Positions 8,168-19,827 are shown, counted from the first letter of the stretch. The stretch is DNA of 64,000 nucleotides from Sanguibacter hominis ATCC BAA-789 (GCF_012396185.1 NZ_JAAXOW010000001.1:1240001-1304000); one strand, 5' to 3'. Numbers and translations: made by a program. The notes: generated by a model not told the origin, from the letters alone.

Positions 8168-10851
8168 TGCGCGTCCTCCTCGTTGCCGGCCTCGTCGTCG
8201 GGCGCGGCGGTAGGAACAGTCTGTCCGTCGTCGCTCGCGTCGTCACGCTCCGTCAGGCTCGCGGAGGAGGTGTCCACAGAGTCTTCACCGGCCTCGCCGT
8301 CCTCGCCACCGGCGAGAGCGTCCTGGTCCTCGCTGGCCTCCTCGTTGCGAGCGACCCCGATGATGCGGTCGTTCTTGTCGGGCTTGGCGAAGATCACGCC
8401 CTGCGACGTGCGCCCGGTCGGGTGCACCCCGGCGACCGCCGAGCGCACGATCTTGCCGCGCTCCATGATGACGAGCACCTCGTCACCCTCGTCGACGACG
8501 AGCGCACCGACGAGGTCGCCGTTGCGCTCCGGCAGGTTGGCGACACGGATGCCGAGCCCGCCACGTCCCTGGACGCGGTAGTTGTCGGTCGTGAGCTGCG
8601 TGCGCTTGGCGATGCCGCCCTCCGTGACCGTGAAGAGATAGGCGTCGTCGCGGACGACGTCCATCGCGAGAAGGTCGTCGTCGTCGCGGAACTTCATGCC
8701 GGTGACGCCCGAGGTCGAACGGCCCATGGGACGGACCTGCTCGTCGTTCGCCGTGAACCGGATCGACTGGCCCTTGCGCGAGACCAGGATGATGTCGTCG
8801 GTCGACTCGACGATGCGCGCGGACACGAGCTCGTCCGAGCGGCCCTCCTCGTCCTCGCGGAGGTTGATCGCGATGAGGCCTGCGGAACGGTTCGTGTCGT
8901 ACTCGGACAGGCGCGTCTTCTTGATGAGGCCGCGTCGCGTCGCGAGGACGAGGTACTCGGCGTCGTCATAGTGGCGCAGCGCGAGCACCTGGGCAATCTT
9001 CTCGTCCGGCTGGAACGCGAGAAGGTTCGCGACGTGCTGGCCCTTGGCGTCGCGGCCGCCCTCAGGCAGCTCGTACGCCTTCGCCCGGTACACCCGCCCG
9101 AAGTTGGTGAAGAACAGCAACCAGTTGTGGGTGGACGTCACGAAGAAGTGGTCGACGATGTCGTCCTCGCGCAGCTGCGCACCGCGGACGCCCTTGCCGC
9201 CACGCTTCTGCGCCCGGTAGTTATCCGTCCGCGTGCGCTTGACGTAGCCGCCGCGGGTGATCGTGACGACCATCTCCTCCTCGGCGATGAGGTCCTCCAT
9301 GGACACGTCGCCGTCGAACGGGAGGATGTGTGTCCGACGCTCGTCGCCATAGCTTGCGACGAGCTCCTCGAGCTCTTCGCCGACGATGTCGCGCTGACGC
9401 TGCGGCGTCACGAGGATCTCGTTGAAGTCCGCGATCTTGCGCTCGAGCTCGGCATACTCGTCCGCGAGACGCTGGCGCTCCATGGCAGCCAGCGCGCGCA
9501 GCTGGAGGGCGAGGATCGCGCGGGCCTGGAGCTCGTCGACGTCGAGGAACTCCATCAGGCCGGTGCGTGCGTCCTCGACGGTCGCGGACGCGCGGATGAG
9601 CGCGATGACCTCGTCGAGGACGTCGAGAGCCTTGAGGTAGCCGACGACGATGTGCGCCCGCTCCTGGGCCTCACGCAGCATGTAGCGCGTTCGGCGGACG
9701 ATGACCTCGATCTGGTGCGTGGTCCAGTGGCGGATGAACGCGTCGATCGAGAGCGTGCGCGGGACGGAGTCGACGAGCGCGATCATGTTCGCGCCGAAGC
9801 TGTCCTGGAGCTGCGTGTGCTTGTAGAGGTTGTTGAGCACGACCTTGGCGACGGCGTCGCGCTTGAGCACGATGACAAGACGCTGGCCGGTGCGGCCCGA
9901 CGTCTCGTCGCGCAGGTCGGCGATCCCCTGGATCTTGCCGTCCTTGACGAGGTCACCGATCTTGGCGGCGAGGTTGTCAGGGTTGACCTGGTAGGGGAGC
10001 TCGGTGACGACCAGGCAGATGCGGCCCTGGATCTCCTCGACGTTGACGACCGCACGCATCGTGATCGAGCCGCGGCCCGTGCGGTAGGCGTCTTCGATGC
10101 CCTTGCGACCGAGGATGGTCGCGCCGGTCGGGAAGTCCGGACCCTTGATGATGCCCAGGAGCGCCTCGAGAAGCTCCTCACGGGGCACGTCGGGGTGGGC
10201 GAGGTGCCAACGGACACCCTCGGCCACTTCGCGGAGGTTGTGTGGCGGGATGTTCGTCGCCATGCCCACGGCGATGCCGGCGGACCCGTTGACGAGGAGG
10301 TTCGGGAAGCGCGACGGCAGGACCGTCGGCTCCTGCGTACGGCCGTCGTAGTTGTCCTGGAAGTCGACGGTGTCCTTGTCGATCTCGCGGACCATCTCCA
10401 TCGCGAGCGGCGCCATGCGGCACTCGGTGTACCGCGGCGCCGCGGCCGGGTCGTTTCCGGGCGAGCCGAAGTTGCCCTGACCGGAGACGAGCGGATACCG
10501 GAGCGACCAGTCCTGGACGAGGCGCACCATGGCGTCGTAGATGGCGGTGTCGCCGTGCGGGTGGAACTTGCCCATGACGTCACCGACGACGCGGGTGCAC
10601 TTGGAGAACGCGCGGTCCGGGCGGTATCCGCCGTCGAACATCGCATAGAGCACGCGCCGGTGCACGGGCTTGAGGCCGTCGCGCACGTCAGGGAGGGCAC
10701 GCGACACGATGACGCTCATCGCGTAGTCGAGGAACGACCTCTGCATCTCCTGGTTGAGGTCGATCTCGTCGATGCGCCCGTGGTTGACGCCGTTGACGGC
10801 GCTCGCCTCGAGCGCCTTCGGCGTGGTGGTGTCGGGAGTCTCGTCGCTCAC
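8164..10851 (-). CDS. gyrA: DNA gyrase subunit A
   Basis: 895-residue breakage-reunion subunit of DNA gyrase, which introduces negative supercoils with GyrB. Catalytic Tyr141 sits in APRYTECR. The quinolone region [10 protein letters not shown] spans 97-106: Thr102 occupies the E. coli Ser83 position and Asp106 the Asp87 position. The GyrA box appears as QKRGGKG near residue 550, so this is gyrase and not topoisomerase IV. The C-terminus is an acidic tail of about 55 residues. GTG start at 10851. It lies 82 bases downstream of gyrB and is coupled to the DUF3566 gene. Confidence 0.99.
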   Translation of the reverse strand: MSDETPDTTTPKALEASAVNGVNHGRIDEIDLNQEMQRSFLDYAMSVIVSRALPDVRDGLKPVHRRVLYAMFDGGYRPDRAFSKCTRVVGDVMGKFHPHGDTAIYDAMVRLVQDWSLRYPLVSGQGNFGSPGNDPAAAPRYTECRMAPLAMEMVREIDKDTVDFQDNYDGRTQEPTVLPSRFPNLLVNGSAGIAVGMATNIPPHNLREVAEGVRWHLAHPDVPREELLEALLGIIKGPDFPTGATILGRKGIEDAYRTGRGSITMRAVVNVEEIQGRICLVVTELPYQVNPDNLAAKIGDLVKDGKIQGIADLRDETSGRTGQRLVIVLKRDAVAKVVLNNLYKHTQLQDSFGANMIALVDSVPRTLSIDAFIRHWTTHQIEVIVRRTRYMLREAQERAHIVVGYLKALDVLDEVIALIRASATVEDARTGLMEFLDVDELQARAILALQLRALAAMERQRLADEYAELERKIADFNEILVTPQRQRDIVGEELEELVASYGDERRTHILPFDGDVSMEDLIAEEEMVVTITRGGYVKRTRTDNYRAQKRGGKGVRGAQLREDDIVDHFFVTSTHNWLLFFTNFGRVYRAKAYELPEGGRDAKGQHVANLLAFQPDEKIAQVLALRHYDDAEYLVLATRRGLIKKTRLSEYDTNRSAGLIAINLREDEEGRSDELVSARIVESTDDIILVSRKGQSIRFTANDEQVRPMGRSTSGVTGMKFRDDDDLLAMDVVRDDAYLFTVTEGGIAKRTQLTTDNYRVQGRGGLGIRVANLPERNGDLVGALVVDEGDEVLVIMERGKIVRSAVAGVHPTGRTSQGVIFAKPDKNDRIIGVARNEEASEDQDALAGGEDGEAGEDSVDTSSASLTERDDASDDGQTVPTAAPDDEAGNEEDAQ

Positions 10852-10933
10852 GGTCCTGGTTCCTTCGCTCGGCGCTGACGCCGGTTCTTGTCGTGGTTCC
10901 TGGTGGTGCTGGCCGGGCGGTCGCCCGGTCGGC

Positions 10934-12964
10934 TCAGATGTCCAGGAACCTCACGTCCTTGGCGTTGCGCTGGATGAATGAACGTCGCTGCTCGACGTCC
11001 TCACCCATGAGCACCGAGAAGATCTCGTCGGCGGCTGCGGCGTCGTCGAGGGACACCTGGAGCAGCGTGCGGTGCTCTGGGTCCATCGTCGTGTCCCACA
11101 GCTCGGTGTAGTCCATCTCACCGAGACCCTTGTAGCGCTGGATGCCGTTCTCCTTGGGAACGCGCTTCCCGGCGGCCTGGCCGGCCTCGAGGAAAGCATC
11201 ACGCTCACGGTCCGAGTAGACGTAGTCGTGCGGCGCGTTCGACCACTTGATCCGGTACAGCGGTGGCTGAGCGAGGTAGACGTATCCGGCCTCGATGAGC
11301 GGTCGCATGTAGCGGAAGAGCAGCGTGAGCAGCAGGGTGCAGATGTGCTTGCCGTCGACGTCGGCGTCTGCCATGAGGACGATCTTGTGGTACCGGATCT
11401 TCTCCGGGTCGAAGTCCTCACCGATGCCCGTGCCGAACGCGGTGATGAGCGCCTGGATCTCGGCGTTGCCGAGCGCCCGGTCGAGGCGGGCACGCTCGAC
11501 GTTCAGGATCTTCCCGCGCAAGGGGAGGATCGCCTGGTTGTACGGGTTGCGTCCGCGGACGGCGGAGCCTCCTGCCGAGTCACCCTCGACGATGAAGATC
11601 TCGCACTCTTCAGCCTTGTTGGACTGGCAGTCCTTGAGCTTGCCGGGCATCGAGAACGAGTCGAGCAGCCCCTTGCGGCGGGTGGCCTCGCGCGCCTTGC
11701 GAGCTGCGAGCCGCGCCTGTGCCGCCTGGATCGCCTTGCGGATGACGTCCTTGGCCTCGTTCGGGTGCGAGTCGAGCCAGTCGCCGAGCCTCTCGTTGAC
11801 GACGGACTGGACGAACGTGCGGGCCTCGGTGTTGCCGAGCTTCGTCTTCGTCTGGCCCTCGAACTGGGGCTCGCCGAGCTTGACGGAGATGACGGCGGTG
11901 AGTCCCTCGCGGATGTCGTCACCCGTGAGGTTCTCCTCCTTCTCCTTGAGGATGCCCTTGGCACGCGCGTACCGGTTGATCAGGGACGTCATGGCTGCAC
12001 GGAAACCCTCCTCGTGCGTGCCGCCCTCGGTCGTCGAGATGGTGTTCGCGTACGTGTGCACGGACTCCGAGTACGCGTCGGTCCACTGCATCGCGATCTC
12101 GACGGAGATGCGCTTCTCCGCGTCCTCCGCCTCGACGTCGATGATCTCGGGGTGGATCAGCTCGCGCTTCTTCGCGGAGTTGAGGTGACGCACGTAGTCG
12201 ATCAGGCCGTTGTCGTACTTGTACGTGACGCGGCGCTGGAGGTTCTCGGACTCTTCCGCCGCGCTCTCGAGGTCGTCCTCGGAGTCGACGTGCTGGCGCT
12301 CGTCCGTCAGCGTGATCGCGAGTCCCTTGTTGAGGAATGCCATCTGCTGGAACCGCGCCCGAAGGGTCTCGAAGTCGAAGTGCGTCGTCTCGAAGATCGA
12401 GCCGTCCGGCCAGAACGTCTGGGTCGTTCCGGTCTCGTCGGTCGCCGCGCACTTGCGGAGCTCCCCGACCGGCTTGCCGCCGTCGGCGAAGCTCTGGTTC
12501 CACGTGAAACCGTCACGCTTCACCTCGGTCTCGACGCGCTCCGAGAGAGCGTTGACCACCGAGATGCCGACGCCGTGCAGACCACCGGACACGGCATAAC
12601 CGGATCCGCCGAACTTTCCGCCGGCGTGGAGGATCGTCATCACGACCTCGACGGTGGGTCGACCTTCCGTCGGGTGGATCGCCACGGGGATGCCTCGACC
12701 GTTGTCGACGACGCGCACGCCACCATCGTCGAGGAGGGTCACCTCGATGTGGTCGCAGTGCCCCGCGAGCGCCTCGTCCACAGAGTTGTCCACAACCTCG
12801 TACACCAGGTGGTGCAGACCACGCTCACCGGTCGAACCGATGTACATGCCGGGGCGCTTACGGACGGCCTCGAGGCCCTCGAGGACCGTGATCGCGCTTG
12901 CGTCGTAGGAGTTGTCCGGGTCGACCGGTCCTGTAGGTCCGGCGTTGGTCGGCTGCTCAGTCAC
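10934..12964 (-). CDS. gyrB: DNA gyrase subunit B
   Basis: 676-residue ATPase subunit of gyrase. GHKL ATPase motifs are [22 protein letters not shown] and [21 protein letters not shown] metal residues are EGDSAGGSA near 460 and DADVDGKHI near 535. The C-terminus ends in the usual GyrB tail ([17 protein letters not shown]). GTG start. First gene after a 341-base intergenic region, so it probably carries its own promoter, with gyrA co-transcribed. Confidence 0.99.
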   Translation of the reverse strand: MTEQPTNAGPTGPVDPDNSYDASAITVLEGLEAVRKRPGMYIGSTGERGLHHLVYEVVDNSVDEALAGHCDHIEVTLLDDGGVRVVDNGRGIPVAIHPTEGRPTVEVVMTILHAGGKFGGSGYAVSGGLHGVGISVVNALSERVETEVKRDGFTWNQSFADGGKPVGELRKCAATDETGTTQTFWPDGSIFETTHFDFETLRARFQQMAFLNKGLAITLTDERQHVDSEDDLESAAEESENLQRRVTYKYDNGLIDYVRHLNSAKKRELIHPEIIDVEAEDAEKRISVEIAMQWTDAYSESVHTYANTISTTEGGTHEEGFRAAMTSLINRYARAKGILKEKEENLTGDDIREGLTAVISVKLGEPQFEGQTKTKLGNTEARTFVQSVVNERLGDWLDSHPNEAKDVIRKAIQAAQARLAARKAREATRRKGLLDSFSMPGKLKDCQSNKAEECEIFIVEGDSAGGSAVRGRNPYNQAILPLRGKILNVERARLDRALGNAEIQALITAFGTGIGEDFDPEKIRYHKIVLMADADVDGKHICTLLLTLLFRYMRPLIEAGYVYLAQPPLYRIKWSNAPHDYVYSDRERDAFLEAGQAAGKRVPKENGIQRYKGLGEMDYTELWDTTMDPEHRTLLQVSLDDAAAADEIFSVLMGEDVEQRRSFIQRNAKDVRFLDI

Positions 12965-13305
12965 TGAAGAAGTGCTCCTCGACGTTGTGCTCCATGTTCC
13001 CGCAGGTCAACGTCGCGTCCGACATGTCGGACTGCAGAGATCGACCACTCGCCGCGCGAGCGGCAAGACGCAGGAGGGAAGCCTGAGGGAAGTCCTGGGC
13101 TGCGCCTCTCACGATGCGGCGTCGGCGTCCTGACGCGAACGGAGGGACCTGGGAAGCTGCACCTCGCGTGCCGTCCCGTGCCCCTCGTCGACGTCTTGCC
13201 AGCCAACTTCCCTAGTCTACCTGGAAACGGCAGAATCGTCGGCCTGACACGACTTTTCCACAGCCTTTCCCACAGCACGTCACCGCAGCTCGTGCCCCAT
13301 CCCTG
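12965..13305. promoter_or_regulatory. gyrB upstream region with DnaA-box-like sequences
   Basis: 341 bases between the dciA stop and gyrB start with no convincing gene. On minus, a TAGACT -10-like hexamer lies near 13213-13220. TTTTCCACA (13254-13262) and a TTTCCCACA relative (13266-13274) resemble degenerate DnaA boxes. Promoter placement is tentative. Confidence 0.4.
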
Positions 13306-14058
13306 TCAGCCCCACGTATCCCGCGGCCCGCGCCCCTTGACCGAACGCTGACCACGGCTGAACGACCGACCCACGGGGCCCTGGACACGCACCTCGGAGA
13401 CGACCCCCTCACCCAGCTCCGCAGCGAGCCGCGTCAGCAGCTGCGGGGTCAGCAGCTTGAGCTGGGTCGCCCACGCCGTCGAGCTCGCCCGCACGTGCAG
13501 CACATGGTCCTCGAAGTGCTCCGGCGTGCTGTGGTCAGCGATCTCGTCACCCACGACCTCGCGCCACCTGCCGATCGCGCCGCCGACCGACACCTCCTCC
13601 TCCCAGCCACGTTCCCGCAGCAGCGAGGACATGGTCGAGCCGAAGAGCTGGGGGTCACGACCGTCGCGCCCAGGCCCGGAGCGGACGGTGAAGTCTGCTC
13701 GCTTCCGTGGCATCCCCGGCCGCAGGCCGCGCTCCCGCGCCGCCGCCTTTGCACGGTTGAGGGCCTCGCGCGCAACCTGCGCCGGCGAGGGCAGCTCCAC
13801 GACGTCGCGAACCGTTCCCGGCGGCTCGAGCGCGTCGTCGTCGCGCACGACGACAGCCGACCCGTCCCACGTGGCCGTCTGAGCGTGCGCGATCTCGGCG
13901 TCGTCGCGCGGAGCGCTCGCCTCCTGCTGGGCGCGCTCCGCTTCCGCGCGGGCGGTCGCGCGTCGCGCCGCAGCCCGCGCCTTCGCCACAGCCTCCGCCG
14001 CAGCAGCAGCCGGCTCCGGTCGTTCCTCCACCGCGGGGACGACGTCGTCAGACGACAC
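13306..14058 (-). CDS. dciA: DciA-type helicase loader (DUF721)
   Basis: 250-residue DUF721 protein; DciA binds the replicative helicase DnaB and helps load it at the origin in bacteria lacking DnaC/DnaI. The first 110 residues are Ala/Arg/Glu-rich and low in complexity. The KH-like DUF721 core runs from about 135 ([18 protein letters not shown]) through [15 protein letters not shown] and [13 protein letters not shown]. It has the same place as M. tuberculosis Rv0004. GTG start, 11-base overlap with the recF 3' end, so it is coupled to recF. Confidence 0.93.
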   Translation of the reverse strand: MSSDDVVPAVEERPEPAAAAAEAVAKARAAARRATARAEAERAQQEASAPRDDAEIAHAQTATWDGSAVVVRDDDALEPPGTVRDVVELPSPAQVAREALNRAKAAARERGLRPGMPRKRADFTVRSGPGRDGRDPQLFGSTMSSLLRERGWEEEVSVGGAIGRWREVVGDEIADHSTPEHFEDHVLHVRASSTAWATQLKLLTPQLLTRLAAELGEGVVSEVRVQGPVGRSFSRGQRSVKGRGPRDTWG

Positions 14059-15265
14059 GGCTCACACGCCCGTCCAGGACGTCGTGCCGTGTGCCGCGCA
14101 GGCTCGCCGGGACGTCCTCAGGCACCGCAGCCGTGATGATCACCTGTCGCGCACCCCCCACGAGCTCCGCGAGACGCTCGCGGCGCCGCACGTCGAGCTC
14201 CGCGAACACGTCGTCGAGGATGAGCACGGGCTCACCATCCTCGCGCGAGTCGGCGACCCAGAGGTCGTCGTCGTCGACCGCGCCGAGACCACCGGCGCTG
14301 CCGGACGCCAGGAACCGGTATGCCGCGAGCCTCAGCGCGAGCGCGAACGACCACGACTCACCGTGGCTCGCATACCCCTTCGCAGGCAGCCCACCGAGGA
14401 CGAGACTGACATCGTCACGGTGCGGACCGACGAGGCACACGCCCCTCTCGAGCTCCTTCGCGCGCACGCGCCCGAGCGCCTCGAGCATCTGGGTCTCCAG
14501 CTCAGCACGGCTCGGCAGACTGATCGGCGCGACCTCCGGGTCGACGTCGAGCGTGATCGCGAGCGACGAGCGGTACCTCGCCACCGCCTCCCCCTGGCCC
14601 GCGCTCACCTGCTCGTACGCCTCCTGGACGTGCGGTGCGATCGCGTGCACCAGCCGCTGCCGGACCGCGATGATCTCCGCGCCGAGCTCAGCAAGCCTCG
14701 CGTCCCACACGTCGAGCGTCGACAGGTCCGGCGCGGCACCACGCGTACGACGTGCGAACCCTGCCGACTTGAGGAGCGCCGAACGCTGACGCAGCACCCG
14801 GTCGTAGTCGCTCAGCACGCTCGACATCCGCGGCGTCACGAGGACCGTGAGGTCGTCGAGGAACCGCCTTCGCGCGTCGGGGTCTCCCTTGACGAGGACG
14901 AGGTCCTCGGGGGCGAACAGCACCGTCCGCAGTATCCCGACGACGTCGCGCACCTTGGTCGTGACCGCCCTGTTGATGCGCGCACGGTTCGCACGCCCCT
15001 GGTTGATCTCTATCTCAATCGTGCTCGCCCGGTCCCCACGCACCACGCGCGACCGCACGAGCGCGCGGTCCTGACCAGCGCGGATCAGCGCGGCGTCGGT
15101 CGCGACGCGATGGGAACCGAGAGTCGCGACATAGCCGATCGCCTCGACGAGATTCGTCTTGCCCTGGCCGTTCGGCCCGACGAGCGCGTTGACCCCCGGT
15201 TCGAGCTCGAGGTCCACCTCGGCGTACGACCGGAAGTCGTGCAGCGAGAGGTGCGAGACGTACAT
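14048..15265 (-). CDS. recF: DNA replication and repair protein RecF
   Basis: 405-residue SMC-like ABC ATPase that helps load RecA at single-strand gaps. Walker [10 protein letters not shown] is at residues 30-38. The signature region is [20 protein letters not shown], and Walker B is [13 protein letters not shown]. Starts with the family-typical [14 protein letters not shown]. It lies 18 bases downstream of dnaN in the dnaN-recF-dciA-gyrB direction. Confidence 0.97.
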   Translation of the reverse strand: MYVSHLSLHDFRSYAEVDLELEPGVNALVGPNGQGKTNLVEAIGYVATLGSHRVATDAALIRAGQDRALVRSRVVRGDRASTIEIEINQGRANRARINRAVTTKVRDVVGILRTVLFAPEDLVLVKGDPDARRRFLDDLTVLVTPRMSSVLSDYDRVLRQRSALLKSAGFARRTRGAAPDLSTLDVWDARLAELGAEIIAVRQRLVHAIAPHVQEAYEQVSAGQGEAVARYRSSLAITLDVDPEVAPISLPSRAELETQMLEALGRVRAKELERGVCLVGPHRDDVSLVLGGLPAKGYASHGESWSFALALRLAAYRFLASGSAGGLGAVDDDDLWVADSREDGEPVLILDDVFAELDVRRRERLAELVGGARQVIITAAVPEDVPASLRGTRHDVLDGRVSRVV

Positions 15266-15283
15266 GCGACGCGCAAACCCTCG

Positions 15284-16414
15284 TCAGCTGGCGAAGCGGA
15301 TCGGGACCAGCAGGTAGCGGTAGTGGGTCAGGTCCTCGCCATCGAGCGACTCCTGCCCGGTGAACTCGACCGGCTTGTTCGGGTGCGTGAAGCTCATCCT
15401 GACGAAGTCCGTGCCGAGCGCGCCCAGGCCGTCGAGGAGGAACGTCGGGTTGAACGCGACCGAGATGTCCTCACCGACGATCAGCGCCTCGAGCGCTTCC
15501 GACGCCTGAGCGTCGTCCCCCTGGCCGGCGTTGAGCACGACAGAGCCGTCGCCGAACGTCAGGCGGATCGGGGTGTTGCGCTCAGCGACGAGGGCGACAC
15601 GCTTGGTCGCCTCGATGAGCGGCTGCGTCGGGACGACCGCGTGGATCGGTGTCTCGTCAGGGAAGAGACGCCGCACGGGCGGGTAGTCGCCGTCGACCAG
15701 GAGAGACGTCGTGTGCCGCCCGCCAGCCTCGAACCCGATGAGGTCGACGCCGGCGCCCGTCGAGAGCGCCACGGTGACCTCGCCGGACGAGCCGAGCGAC
15801 TTCGCGACGTCAGACAGGGTGCGGGCGCGCACGAGCGCGACGTCCGACATGTCCGGGCGGGAAGGCTTCCACGTGAGCTCGCGCAGCGCGAGACGGTAAC
15901 GGTCCGTGGCGAGGAGGGTGATCTGCTCGCCCTCGATCTCGAGACGAACTCCCGTGAGCAGCGGGAGCGTGTCGTCCTTGCTCGCGGCGACGGAGACCTG
16001 CGCGACGGCGGAGGTGAGCTCGTCGCCGGAGACGGTACCGACCGTCGCAGGCATCGCCGGCAGCGCCGGGTAGTCCTCGACCGGCATGGTGAGCAGGGTG
16101 AACCGGCTCGCACCGCACGTCACGGTGACCTTGCTGCCGTCGAGCGTCACGTCCACAGGCTTGTTGGGCAGCGCGCGAGAGATCTCCGCGAGGAGCCGGC
16201 CCGAGACGAGCACCTCGCCAGCCTGTGACACCTCAGCCGGGATCTCCGAGCGGGCCGAGACCTCGTAGTCGAACGTCGAGAGCTTGAGCATGCCCACCTC
16301 GTCCGCCTCGATCCGGATGCCGGAGAGGACGGGGGCCGGCGGCCGTGCCGGCAGCGTGCGAGCGGTCCAGGTGACCGCCTCGGCGAGGACATCGCGTTCG
16401 ACGCGGAACTTCAT
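15284..16414 (-). CDS. dnaN: DNA polymerase III sliding clamp (beta)
   Basis: 376-residue beta clamp made of three similar domains. N-terminus MKFRVERDVLAEAVTWTAR and C-terminus YRYLLVPIRFAS are family-typical; the C-terminal residues form part of the peptide-binding cleft. GGAGGG lies just before the ATG at 16414, which fixes the start; in-frame sequence farther upstream is origin DNA. Downstream of oriC and cotranscribed with recF. Confidence 0.98.
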   Translation of the reverse strand: MKFRVERDVLAEAVTWTARTLPARPPAPVLSGIRIEADEVGMLKLSTFDYEVSARSEIPAEVSQAGEVLVSGRLLAEISRALPNKPVDVTLDGSKVTVTCGASRFTLLTMPVEDYPALPAMPATVGTVSGDELTSAVAQVSVAASKDDTLPLLTGVRLEIEGEQITLLATDRYRLALRELTWKPSRPDMSDVALVRARTLSDVAKSLGSSGEVTVALSTGAGVDLIGFEAGGRHTTSLLVDGDYPPVRRLFPDETPIHAVVPTQPLIEATKRVALVAERNTPIRLTFGDGSVVLNAGQGDDAQASEALEALIVGEDISVAFNPTFLLDGLGALGTDFVRMSFTHPNKPVEFTGQESLDGEDLTHYRYLLVPIRFAS

Positions 16415-16994
16415 CGGCCACCCTCCAGGACGTCGAGCTCGTGAGAACAGTCCGGAGCCAGCGTGCGGGGACGCACGAGCGGTCACGGATCTGCCCCACA
16501 CTACGCGAGCCGAGGCTTGGGAGTCACCTCGGTGTCTCTTGCCACACCGATGGGTCTGTGCGCTGGCCGTCGTGTCGTCGTCCATGGCCTGCCTGTGGAG
16601 TCAAGGAACAGGTCGGAGCCGATCTGGGGACGAGCGTGTGGGCCGCCAGAGTCACTGGATGAAGGTGTGTGGATTTCTCTGAGGGGAAGGGTTCGTCGTC
16701 GTCATCGGTGCTGTGGATTCCGTGGATCAGGGTTGTCTCAGCAGGTCACGCTTGGTTTTTGCGTGTGTGCCAAGAGATGCAAGAACCTGTGGACTGCGGT
16801 GGCCGGGTGTGGACGGTCCGATCGGTCCCCCGCGGCGTCCACGAGAGTCCACGGCGCCGTCCACAGTTTTGGGGGTGTCGTCCACGTCTATCCACAGCCT
16901 TGCCCACAGGTGTGGACAGTCGTCCCATGCATTCTTGAAGGTCACGTCGAGGTCACGGCGTGTCCATGGCACGAGCCGACCCGTCACGGGGTAG
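16415..16994. other. Probable oriC (dnaN-dnaA intergenic region)
   Basis: 580 bases with no gene. The segment from about 16665 to 16920 is packed with TCCACA/TGTGGA DnaA-box relatives on both strands: near 16668, 16711, 16788, 16807, 16857, 16888, 16900 and 16911. Most differ from TTGTCCACA or TTATCCACA at one or two 5' positions. A T-run (GGTTTTTGCG, near 16754) is the only AT-rich patch and a weak unwinding-element candidate. The dnaA-dnaN spacer is the origin in Streptomyces and Mycobacterium, which supports this call. Confidence 0.85.
16888..16919. promoter_or_regulatory. Three closely spaced DnaA boxes in oriC
   Basis: CTATCCACA (16888-16896) and TTGCCCACA (16900-16908) on plus, and CTGTCCACA on minus (16911-16919). 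Each differs by one base from TTATCCACA or TTGTCCACA. This is the densest block in the region. Confidence 0.75.
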
Positions 16995-18470
16995 TCAGCT
17001 GCGGTGCTCGTGCTTGATGCGGCTCGTGAGCTCGGTCACCTGGTTGTAGATCGAGCGCCGCTCCGCCATCTGTGCACCGATCTTCCGGTTGGCGTGCATG
17101 ACGGTCGTGTGGTCGCGGCCACCGAACTGCTGACCGATCTTCGGGAGGGAGAGGTCCGTGAGCTCGCGGCAGAGGTACATCGCGATCTGGCGCGCGGTGA
17201 CGAGCACACGGGAACGCGAGCTGCCGCACAGGTCCTCGATCGTCAGACCGAAGTACGTCGCCGTCTGCGCGATCACGCTCGCCGCGGTGATCTGCGACGT
17301 GTCGTTGTCGGTGATGAGGTCCTTCAGCACGATCTCTGCGAGGCCGAGGTCGACCTGCTGACGGTTGAGGTTCGCGAACGCCGTCACGCGGATCAGTGCA
17401 CCCTCGAGCTCACGGATGTTCGTCGTGATCTTCGAAGCGATGTACTCGAGCACGTCGTCAGGAGCAGCGAGCCGCTCACCCGAGGCCTTCTTGCGGAGGA
17501 TCGCGATCCTCGTCTCGAGGTCGGGCGGCTGCACGTCGGTGATGAGGCCCCACTCGAAGCGCGAGCGCAGGCGGTCTTCGAAGCCGTTGAGCTGCTTGGG
17601 CGGCAGGTCGGACGTGATCACGACCTGCTTGTTGGCGTTGTGCAGCGTGTTGAAGGTGTGGAAGAACTCCTCCATCGTCTGTTCCTTGCCCTGCAGGAAC
17701 TGGATGTCGTCGATGAGGAGAACGTCGACCTCGCGGTACCGGCGCTGGAAGGCGCCCGCCTTGCCCTCACCGATCGAGTTGATGAAGTCGTTCGTGAATT
17801 CCTCGGAGTTGACGTAGCGGACGCGCACCCCCGGATACAGGCTCTGCGCGTAGTGACCGATCGCGTGGAGCAGGTGCGTCTTGCCGAGTCCCGAGTCGCC
17901 GTAGATGAACAGAGGGTTGTAGGCCTTGGCCGGCGCCTCGGCGACCGCGACGGCAGCTGCGTGGGCGAAGCGGTTGGACGCGCCGATGACGAAGGTCTCG
18001 AAGATGTAGTGCGCGTTGAGACTCGTCGGCTCGAACGAGGAAGGGTTCGACGACGGCCTGCGGTTGGGGTTGAAGACGTCGCTCTCAGAGATGAGCTGGG
18101 TCGGCGCCGCCTGCGGCGGAGCCCCGGCGGGCGTGACCACGGGGACCTGGCCGGTCGACGGCTTGGCCTGGCGCAGGTGCGCGGCCTCGGTACCGTCGTC
18201 GAGAGTCGTGTCGACCGTGATGGCGAAGCGTGCGTCGTCGCGCTCCGTCGCGTTGACGAGGGCCTGGGTGAGCTCGAGGCGCACCCGGCTCTCGAGGTAG
18301 TCGCGCGTCCACTCGTTGGCCACGGCGAGGATCATGTTGCCCTCGACCAGCGCGAGCGGATGGGCGAGCTTGATGAACGCGAGCTGGCGCGGAGTCATGT
18401 CCGGGCTTGCCTCGAGCTCCGCGAGGGCGGAGCTCCATACGGCTGTGACGGAGTCGTCAGGGCTGGACAT
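16995..18470 (-). CDS. dnaA: Chromosomal replication initiator DnaA
   Basis: 491-residue AAA+ initiator that binds DnaA boxes and opens oriC. Domain I covers about 1-85, followed by a short Pro/Ala-rich linker (about 105-150). Domain III has Walker A GDSGLGKT (191-198), Walker [11 protein letters not shown] and an arginine-finger region. Domain IV carries the signature [15 protein letters not shown] for DNA binding. ATG at 18470 with AAGGAT upstream. A DnaA box lies 65 bases upstream, consistent with autoregulation. Confidence 0.99.
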   Translation of the reverse strand: MSSPDDSVTAVWSSALAELEASPDMTPRQLAFIKLAHPLALVEGNMILAVANEWTRDYLESRVRLELTQALVNATERDDARFAITVDTTLDDGTEAAHLRQAKPSTGQVPVVTPAGAPPQAAPTQLISESDVFNPNRRPSSNPSSFEPTSLNAHYIFETFVIGASNRFAHAAAVAVAEAPAKAYNPLFIYGDSGLGKTHLLHAIGHYAQSLYPGVRVRYVNSEEFTNDFINSIGEGKAGAFQRRYREVDVLLIDDIQFLQGKEQTMEEFFHTFNTLHNANKQVVITSDLPPKQLNGFEDRLRSRFEWGLITDVQPPDLETRIAILRKKASGERLAAPDDVLEYIASKITTNIRELEGALIRVTAFANLNRQQVDLGLAEIVLKDLITDNDTSQITAASVIAQTATYFGLTIEDLCGSSRSRVLVTARQIAMYLCRELTDLSLPKIGQQFGGRDHTTVMHANRKIGAQMAERRSIYNQVTELTSRIKHEHRS

Positions 18471-18963
18471 CCCGGATCCTTCGTAGATGGTAGGTGCGTG
18501 GTGAGTCTGTCACGGCGGGCGACGATCCACATAGTTGTCCACAGCCTGTGCGTTCAGATCAGGCGGCTAGCCCTGTCACGGCGCTGGGCCGCTCGAGCCG
18601 CACGATCTCGAGGCTCCCGATGTTCCTTCCGGTTCCGTGGGCTCCGCCGACAGCACCCAGCAGGCTTGTCGTGGTGTGCTGATTTCCACAACGTGGGTAA
18701 CGGCCCTTCACAGGATGTGGGTGCACGGTGGAAGCCGGCACGAGGGAGACTTCGTGTCGCGATGTGCCGGACTCCCGTCGCGGCGTGGTAGTGCTGGTTT
18801 GACCAGAGGCCTGGTCGCGACGTAGCGTTGTCAAGCCATTCGGCACCTTCGCCATGCCCTCGATGAGGGCACGGGCGGCGCGCTGAATCAGTGCCTAGGC
18901 ACAACCTCGTGACTGTCTCCTGCCCGTGGGAGGTAGTACTCCCCAACCTCCTTGGAGTTACTC
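18471..18963. promoter_or_regulatory. dnaA-rpmH divergent intergenic region
   Basis: 493 bases between the divergent dnaA and rpmH genes; no gene is convincing here. It must hold both promoters. Besides the perfect DnaA box at 18535, a weaker TTTCCACAA lies near 18683. GGAG near 18953 serves rpmH. I see no unambiguous -35/-10 pair. Confidence 0.5.
18535..18543 (+). promoter_or_regulatory. Perfect DnaA box TTGTCCACA
   Basis: Exact match to the actinobacterial DnaA box, 65 bases upstream of the dnaA start; a likely autoregulatory site. Confidence 0.8.
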
Positions 18964-19101
18964 GTGAGCAAGCGGACTTTCCAGCCGAACAACCGGCGTC
19001 GTGCCAAGACCCACGGCTTCCGGCTTCGCATGAGCACGCGTGCGGGTCGCGCGATCCTCGCCGCCCGCCGCCGCAAGGGCCGCGCCGAGCTCTCCGCCTG
19101 A
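18964..19101 (+). CDS. rpmH: 50S ribosomal protein L34
   Basis: 45-residue basic protein of the large ribosomal subunit: [42 protein letters not shown], the complete L34 pattern. GTG start at 18964 with GGAG about seven bases upstream. Only one base separates its stop from the rnpA start, so the two are coupled. Confidence 0.98.
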   Translation: MSKRTFQPNNRRRAKTHGFRLRMSTRAGRAILAARRRKGRAELSA

Positions 19102-19102
19102 G

Positions 19103-19453
19103 GTGCTGCCTGCGGCGCAGCGCCTTCGCCGTTCGGCCGACTTCGGGCGGACGGTAAGAAAGGGCGCGCGCGCCGGACGATCGACCATGGTGGTTCATCT
19201 GTTCTCCCAGGAGAGCGACGAATCCGCCATGGTCGGTTTTGTCGTCTCCAAGGCTGTCGGGAACGCCGTCGTGCGTAACCGTGTCAAGCGACGGCTGAGG
19301 CATGCTTCCAGCCACCTCGTGGAATCGCTGCCCCAGGGCACGACCGTCGTCGTGCGGGCGCTCCCCGCCGCAGCGGACTGCAGCTACGCACAGCTGACGA
19401 AGGATCTTGCCGCGTGCGTCACGCGTGCCCGGACCGTGCGGGCCCCACGATGA
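19103..19453 (+). CDS. rnpA: Ribonuclease P protein component
   Basis: 116-residue basic protein subunit of RNase P, which matures tRNA 5' ends. The RNR motif reads [14 protein letters not shown] near residues 55-68. I chose the GTG at 19103 ([13 protein letters not shown]), one base after the rpmH stop; a longer version would lie inside rpmH. The stop overlaps yidD (ATGA). Confidence 0.95.
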   Translation: MLPAAQRLRRSADFGRTVRKGARAGRSTMVVHLFSQESDESAMVGFVVSKAVGNAVVRNRVKRRLRHASSHLVESLPQGTTVVVRALPAAADCSYAQLTKDLAACVTRARTVRAPR

Positions 19454-19773
19454 CGTCGGTCAGGGCAGCCAACATCCAGCGCGAGCGGCGCTCGCTGCGG
19501 GCGATCCTCGTCGGGCTCCCCTCGGCGGCGTTGATCGGGCTGCTGCGGCTGTACCAAATCGTCCTGTCGCCGATGACGGGGCCGACCTGCCGGTTCTACC
19601 CGTCGTGCTCGTCCTACGCGATCACGGCGGTGCGGCGCCACGGCGTCTTCCGGGGCGGAGGGCTCGCGATCTGGCGGGTGCTCAGGTGCAACCCTTGGAA
19701 CTACGGCGGTGTCGACGACGTTCCTCCCGTGTCGGGTTCACGGGGCAAGCGGCATCACCAGCACGCTCACTGA
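19450..19773 (+). CDS. yidD: Membrane protein insertion efficiency factor YidD
   Basis: 107-residue family protein with the signature [20 protein letters not shown] and [17 protein letters not shown], then WRVLRCNPW. It assists membrane protein insertion next to YidC and probably binds the inner face of the membrane through an N-terminal amphipathic helix. ATG at 19450 overlaps the rnpA stop. The His-rich tail (KRHHQHAH) is common in actinobacterial members. Confidence 0.95.
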   Translation: MTSVRAANIQRERRSLRAILVGLPSAALIGLLRLYQIVLSPMTGPTCRFYPSCSSYAITAVRRHGVFRGGGLAIWRVLRCNPWNYGGVDDVPPVSGSRGKRHHQHAH

Positions 19774-19827
19774 CTCTCGACCTTCCCAGCACCTCGCCCC
19801 TTCACCGCACGCTCTGGAGCCGTCTCG

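Noticed and set aside
8119-10878. A 919-codon open frame on plus, opposite gyrA
   Set aside because: It is the antisense shadow of gyrA in high-GC DNA; Asp/Arg/Val-rich with no motifs or ribosome site.
12786-12794. Exact DnaA box TTGTCCACA in gyrB
   Set aside because: Encodes the invariant GyrB segment VVDNSVDEA; coding constraint explains it.
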